Source: Reticulitermes lucifugus
Taxonomy: Eukaryota; Arthropoda; Insecta; Blattodea; Rhinotermitidae
Direction: 5' to 3'
DNA length: 51,288 nt
Assembly: GCA_026260175.1 (NCBI GenBank)
Contig: JAKCWW010001039.1
Location: 31,636 to 82,923, forward strand
Notes under the pieces: model-generated
Seen by the model: the letters and a program-made list of their open reading frames with translations, nothing else
Told to the model about the DNA's origin: nothing
Databases searched by the model: none
Made by a program: the position numbers and the translations under genes
Shown: positions 48,229-51,288 of the stretch, piece after piece
Layout: the number at the start of each line of letters is the position of its first letter
Position numbering within the stretch: the stretch's first letter is position 1

Positions 48229-48403
48229 GCGGGTCTGCTGCGCACGGAGCGCGGTGAGCTGTGGCTGGAGCCAGTGCGGGGTCACAACGGAGGTCCCGGC
48301 GTCGAGCGACCCCACATAGTTTTCAAGCGCTCCGCAACCCACGACGCCAAAAAACGCAAGCGAAAGAGGAAGAAAAGGCACGAAAAGAACTGCGGAACCC
48401 GCG
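48229..48403 (+). CDS. ADAMTS: ADAMTS-family metalloprotease, internal exon (prodomain, C-terminal part)
   Basis: Continues the prodomain directly after the SACDGL end of the 8663-9063 exon. The first residues, AGLLRTERGELWLEPV, are the expected continuation of that ADAMTS block (GL.RT..GE.W.EPV). It starts in phase 0, matching the previous exon, and has 58 codons plus one base, so it ends in phase 1. A strongly basic run of ten Lys/Arg residues (48349-48378, ending RKKR) precedes NCGTR at 48388-48402. The Cys-Gly there is a candidate cysteine switch, the third conserved prodomain cysteine that ligates the catalytic zinc in the latent enzyme. The acceptor is caaccccgcag, with a short pyrimidine tract; the donor is gtgagt at 48404. 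The exon is markedly more GC-rich than its surroundings. Assignment is inferred from motif continuity and phase. Confidence 0.9.
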
Positions 48404-50283
48404 GTGAGTAGATACAGATGGCCCTATACGTTATTACAGAGACATTATTTTATCCGACAAATCGCATCGCTATGTACTGAAACTGTTTCGCGATACGTCG
48501 AGCAGTGTAGAGTTCCAGATTGAACCGATTATTAAATTTCAATACATTGCAGTTAATATTAGGTTTTTACTCACCACATGTATTTGAAGAAGGCGCTGGA
48601 TACTTTATTCCTCCCACACTCGTAAAAGTTCCGCGTCTGGCAACACTCTGTTCTTCGCAGGTCGAAGCTTTTTAAATTAACAAGACGACAGGTAGCGACT
48701 AGCGATAGTTGTCAGATAAAATAGTGTCCCTATATAAAAAGGATTTTGTAGAGAAGAAGAATAACAACATTGATTTTGCTTTCGAAATATTTTTGACACT
48801 TTTTCAGCTACATGGTCATGCGCTGCATTGTTTGTGGACTGTTAATTGGATAATATGTGGAACAAAGCTGTCACGGTTGATTCTAACCATTTTAATGTCA
48901 GCATACGAAGACCGGGCCTACCCTGTCATATTTCTTGGGTTTCTGTAAATTTATGTTTGAACTGATATGACTTCTGTCTGTTCAGGTACGAACAGTAGAG
49001 TAGATCTCTGCCTCTGACATGAGTGGGTAGTTGTCTAATGACAAGAAATAAAAACTTCGCTATACAGGATCAGGCTGAACGTGTGGTAGCAATTGCATAA
49101 TTTTTAAACAGCCGGATCTATCGATGTTGGCACTAGATGCGTTAAGTAATATCTCAATACTTGCCTGGAAGGACTGATGGAAACTAAGCAATCAAGGAGA
49201 GGATTCCGATTTCTGGGGAGTTGTTCGAACCTATGACCTCCGGAGTGTATAGCAGGAGTAAAATGTCTGTTACCACCTGTTTCATATTCGAATTACATGC
49301 GTTTCAACGCCTTGAAAACACTAATTAGTATTTAGAATTTTTTTTCCAATGGCTCGACAGCCCCTTGGGGGCCTAGGCCGCCTCATTTTTCGAGGCTTCA
49401 CGATCACACACTTTTTTAGACACATCACAGTCGGTAGGACTCCTCTGGACGAGGGACCAGCTCGTCGCAGAGACTTTACCTTACAACACACAACACTCAC
49501 AAGTATTTAGAATGTCCTCCCCTAATAATGTTATTTTCATCACTTTTTTATATTAACATGATCAGTTACTGCAAATAATGTACCCTCATAGACACGTAAC
49601 GTCTTTCAATCACAGAATTTTTCCCGAAAGGCTACCCCGCCCAAAGTTATTTCACAACAACCTTTCTTGGAACCCCTGGCTTCAATCTGTGGAGGGCGCC
49701 TCAAATTGAGTCGCGTGATGTGGTGAATAAGACACCACTTTGTTTATCTCATACACATTGAAGAATGAGAAATGCATGCAACATTTTGGTAGGAAATCTT
49801 CGAAGGAAGAAATCACATACGAGATGGGGGCGTTGATTGATAATTAAAGTCAACATGACCTTCAAGGAATGTGTGAAGGAAAGGCCCAGTTAATGTGGAT
49901 CGAAAAGGGCCGAGTGACGAATTTTTGTAAAATGGTTTAAAATTTCAAGTCCCTTCAAAATTAGGAAATTCTTACCCGCTCTGTTAAAATTAAATATTCA
50001 AGGAAAAGCTTACATAAGCTTTCATTGTTTTTATTTTGTTGGTTATACAGTTTGTCACATGCATTGATGGAATTACTTATTTAAGAGATTACCATTTGTA
50101 TTCTCTGTTGGGACACCGGCTTTTCTTACTGATTTTTTTGTGTCTTCCCTCATTACCTTTTTGACAAGTGTTGCAATATACTCTTGAAGCACTCCATGAC
50201 CACTTCTGCCTCTTATTACAAATTGCTCTTATGTTTTGCGAGGATTTCATTGTTAGTCATATGAACTTGAGGTTGTTTGACAG
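48404..50283 (+). other. Intron of 1,880 bp between the second and third ADAMTS exons
   Basis: Phase 1 intron from gtgagt (48404) to ttgacag (50283). It holds one 5'-truncated SINE (49339-49501) and otherwise unremarkable AT-rich sequence (48410-49326 and 49514-50283). No coding frame there continues the ADAMTS motifs, and the split codon joins correctly across it. Confidence 0.85.
49327..49513 (-). mobile_element. SINE family C, 5'-truncated copy with perfect target-site duplication
   Basis: The element at 49339-49501 on the - strand keeps only the 3' half of family C (+ strand: T-run, ccaatggctcgacagcccct, cgaggcttcacgatcacaca, gtaggactcctctggacgag, acacacaacactcaca). The tRNA head is missing. 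The 12-bp repeat agtatttagaat is at 49327-49338 and 49502-49513. It lies inside the short intron between the prodomain and catalytic-domain exons. Confidence 0.9.
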
Positions 50284-50585
50284 AACCACGACGCCTTGTA
50301 GAAACTCGACTGGAATGGAAGCAGCAAGTTGGAAAGGTAAAAGTGCAAGGCCGAGGCAAATCCAGGAAGACCCGATGGAGACGCTCCATAAGCAAGGAAC
50401 GACACGTTGAGGCTTTGCTGGTAGCAGACACTTCCATGATGACCTTCCATGAGGACGGCGACGTCGAGACATATATCCTCACCATCATGAATATGGTGTC
50501 GGCTCTTTACCGCGACGCCAGCATCGGTAATACGATAAACGTCGTCGTCGTAAGGATTATTCTACTGGAGGACGAAATTGCCCAG
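50284..50585 (+). CDS. ADAMTS: ADAMTS-family metalloprotease, internal exon (furin site and start of catalytic domain; ADAMTS7/12-like)
   Basis: Encodes 100 codons after a split codon (G from 48403 plus AA from 50284-50285, giving Glu). A basic linker leads to RWRR at 50373-50384, fitting the furin consensus R-X-K/R-R, followed by [18 protein letters not shown]. That is the canonical N-terminus of a mature ADAMTS catalytic (reprolysin, M12B) domain. The next stretch, [20 protein letters not shown] then [18 protein letters not shown], resembles vertebrate ADAMTS7 and ADAMTS12 more than the ADAMTS6/10 or ADAMTS1/4/5 groups as I know them. The zinc-binding HEXXHXXGXXHD motif lies further downstream and is not in the window. 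The acceptor is gttgtttgacag, ending 50283; the donor is gtgaat at 50586, phase 0. The frame stays open to 50837 past the donor, but that part loses family similarity and becomes a low-complexity repeat, so I read it as intron. Confidence 0.93.
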
Positions 50586-50644
50586 GTGAATTCAGAACTT
50601 TCCCTCATCACATTGATATGCGGAAAAATAACAACTGCAGATTA

Positions 50645-50880
50645 CTTCGTTCTTCATTCTCCTCGTGCTGTAACTCTCACATTCTTTACTCCCCTCATAC
50701 TGTTACTCACATATTTATTCATTCTCCTTATACCATTCGTCACTCTTCCTCCTGCTATAACTCTTAGAATTCTTCACAGTTCTCATATATTTCTTCACAC
50801 TCCTCATGCTATAACCCACATTTCCTCATTCTCCTAGTGCAATAACTCACATCATGTTTCGCTGTATCGTGCTGTAACTC
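50645..50880 (+). repeat. Degenerate minisatellite just after the catalytic-domain exon
   Basis: About seven imperfect units of 25-32 bp with the theme ttc-att-ctcct-gtgctgtaactc-tca (for example attctcctcgtgctgtaact near 50656, cctcctgctataactctt near 50748, attctcctagtgcaataact near 50828). The array is pyrimidine-rich and begins about 60 bp past the splice donor. It explains why the frame stays open past the exon. Confidence 0.7.
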
Positions 50881-51004
50881 TTATGGTATGTGTAAATCTT
50901 TCACTCCGGTAAGTTGTTTACCACGGCCTTATCATGGTTCAAGACTAAGTCCCAACTTTACTCGTATGTCAAGTATTTGTCGCCATTACGCCCTTGTAGA
51001 TATT

Positions 51005-51092
51005 TGCCATACTATTATATAATGTAATGTAATATAGTATAATATAGTATAGTATAATATATAATATAGTATAATGTAATATAATATAGTAG
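51005..51092 (+). repeat. AT-rich (TATAGTA/TAATG) microsatellite
   Basis: Repeated tataatgtaatgtaatatag, tataatatagtatagtataa patterns over nearly 90 bp. It contains no G or C except in the gta/gt steps. Confidence 0.85.
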
Positions 51093-51190
51093 TTATTAGT
51101 TTGGTCAGTAATACGTTGTTTCAAAGTGTAAAATACAGAATACGCAGTACTGGGAGCTGCGGCCATTAACACCAGGTTTTTGCAGTGCAC

Positions 51191-51195
51191 AGTTA

Positions 51196-51226
<31 letters not shown>

Positions 51227-51231
51227 TATTT
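51191..51231 (+). repeat. (ATT)n microsatellite
   Basis: About ten ATT units ending in atttatttactg, close to the window end. Confidence 0.9.
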
Positions 51232-51288
51232 ACTGCAATTGGGTTCTCACCCGGTGGCAGTAGTCCTTACACTAGTACACACAATACA

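Larger units (their letters stand above)
50586..51288 (+). other. Start of the next ADAMTS intron
   Basis: Begins at the gtgaat donor, phase 0. The expected continuation of the catalytic domain after LLEDE (an ITHHAD-type segment and the FCKWQ block) does not appear in the remaining 700 bp, so the next exon lies beyond the window. The sequence holds a degenerate minisatellite, an AT-rich microsatellite and an (ATT)n run. Confidence 0.8.

Noticed and set aside
50586-50837. Continuation of the ADAMTS frame past the exon as coding sequence
   Set aside because: A consensus donor sits at 50586, the expected catalytic-domain sequence does not continue, and the tail is a minisatellite translation.

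Overview
The window is nuclear DNA from an insect, most likely a cockroach or termite (Blattodea). It is dominated by introns and interspersed repeats. The only protein-coding gene I can support is on the + strand: three internal exons of an ADAMTS-family secreted metalloprotease, at 8663-9063, 48229-48403 and 50284-50585. All three have consensus AG/GT borders and their phases match (1-0, 0-1, 1-0), so they splice into one open frame. They cover most of the prodomain, the furin-type cleavage region and the first part of the reprolysin catalytic domain. The catalytic start resembles the ADAMTS7/ADAMTS12 branch most. The signal-peptide exon and the rest of the protease lie outside the window.

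Layout. 1-8662 is upstream sequence, probably the end of the preceding intron. It carries SINE copies, a fold-back repeat, and a nuclear copy of mitochondrial DNA (about 5985-6600) holding parts of ND6, trnP, trnT, ND4L and ND4 in insect gene order. 8663-9063 is the first visible exon. 9064-48228 is one intron of 39,165 bp inside the prodomain, packed with four tRNA-derived SINE families (called A to D here), 3' ends of a LINE with a (GAAT)n tail, other LINE remnants, a hAT-like MITE, a recurrent fold-back repeat, microsatellites and two assembly gaps. 48229-48403 and 50284-50585 are the next exons, separated by a 1,880-bp intron that contains a truncated SINE with a clean target-site duplication. 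50586-51288 is the start of the next intron.

Organism. The evidence is the insect mitochondrial gene order in the NUMT, an insect-type ND4L, and a LINE tail and a fold-back repeat of types I remember from cockroach and termite sequences. The assignment to Blattodea rests on recall of those repeats and is not proven here.

No bacterial genes, CRISPR arrays, stand-alone tRNA genes or intact transposases were found. I found no convincing new biological system. The most notable items are the NUMT, the 39-kb intron within the ADAMTS prodomain with several candidate convertase sites, the repeated fold-back configuration, and SINE insertions whose boundaries are proven by target-site duplications.
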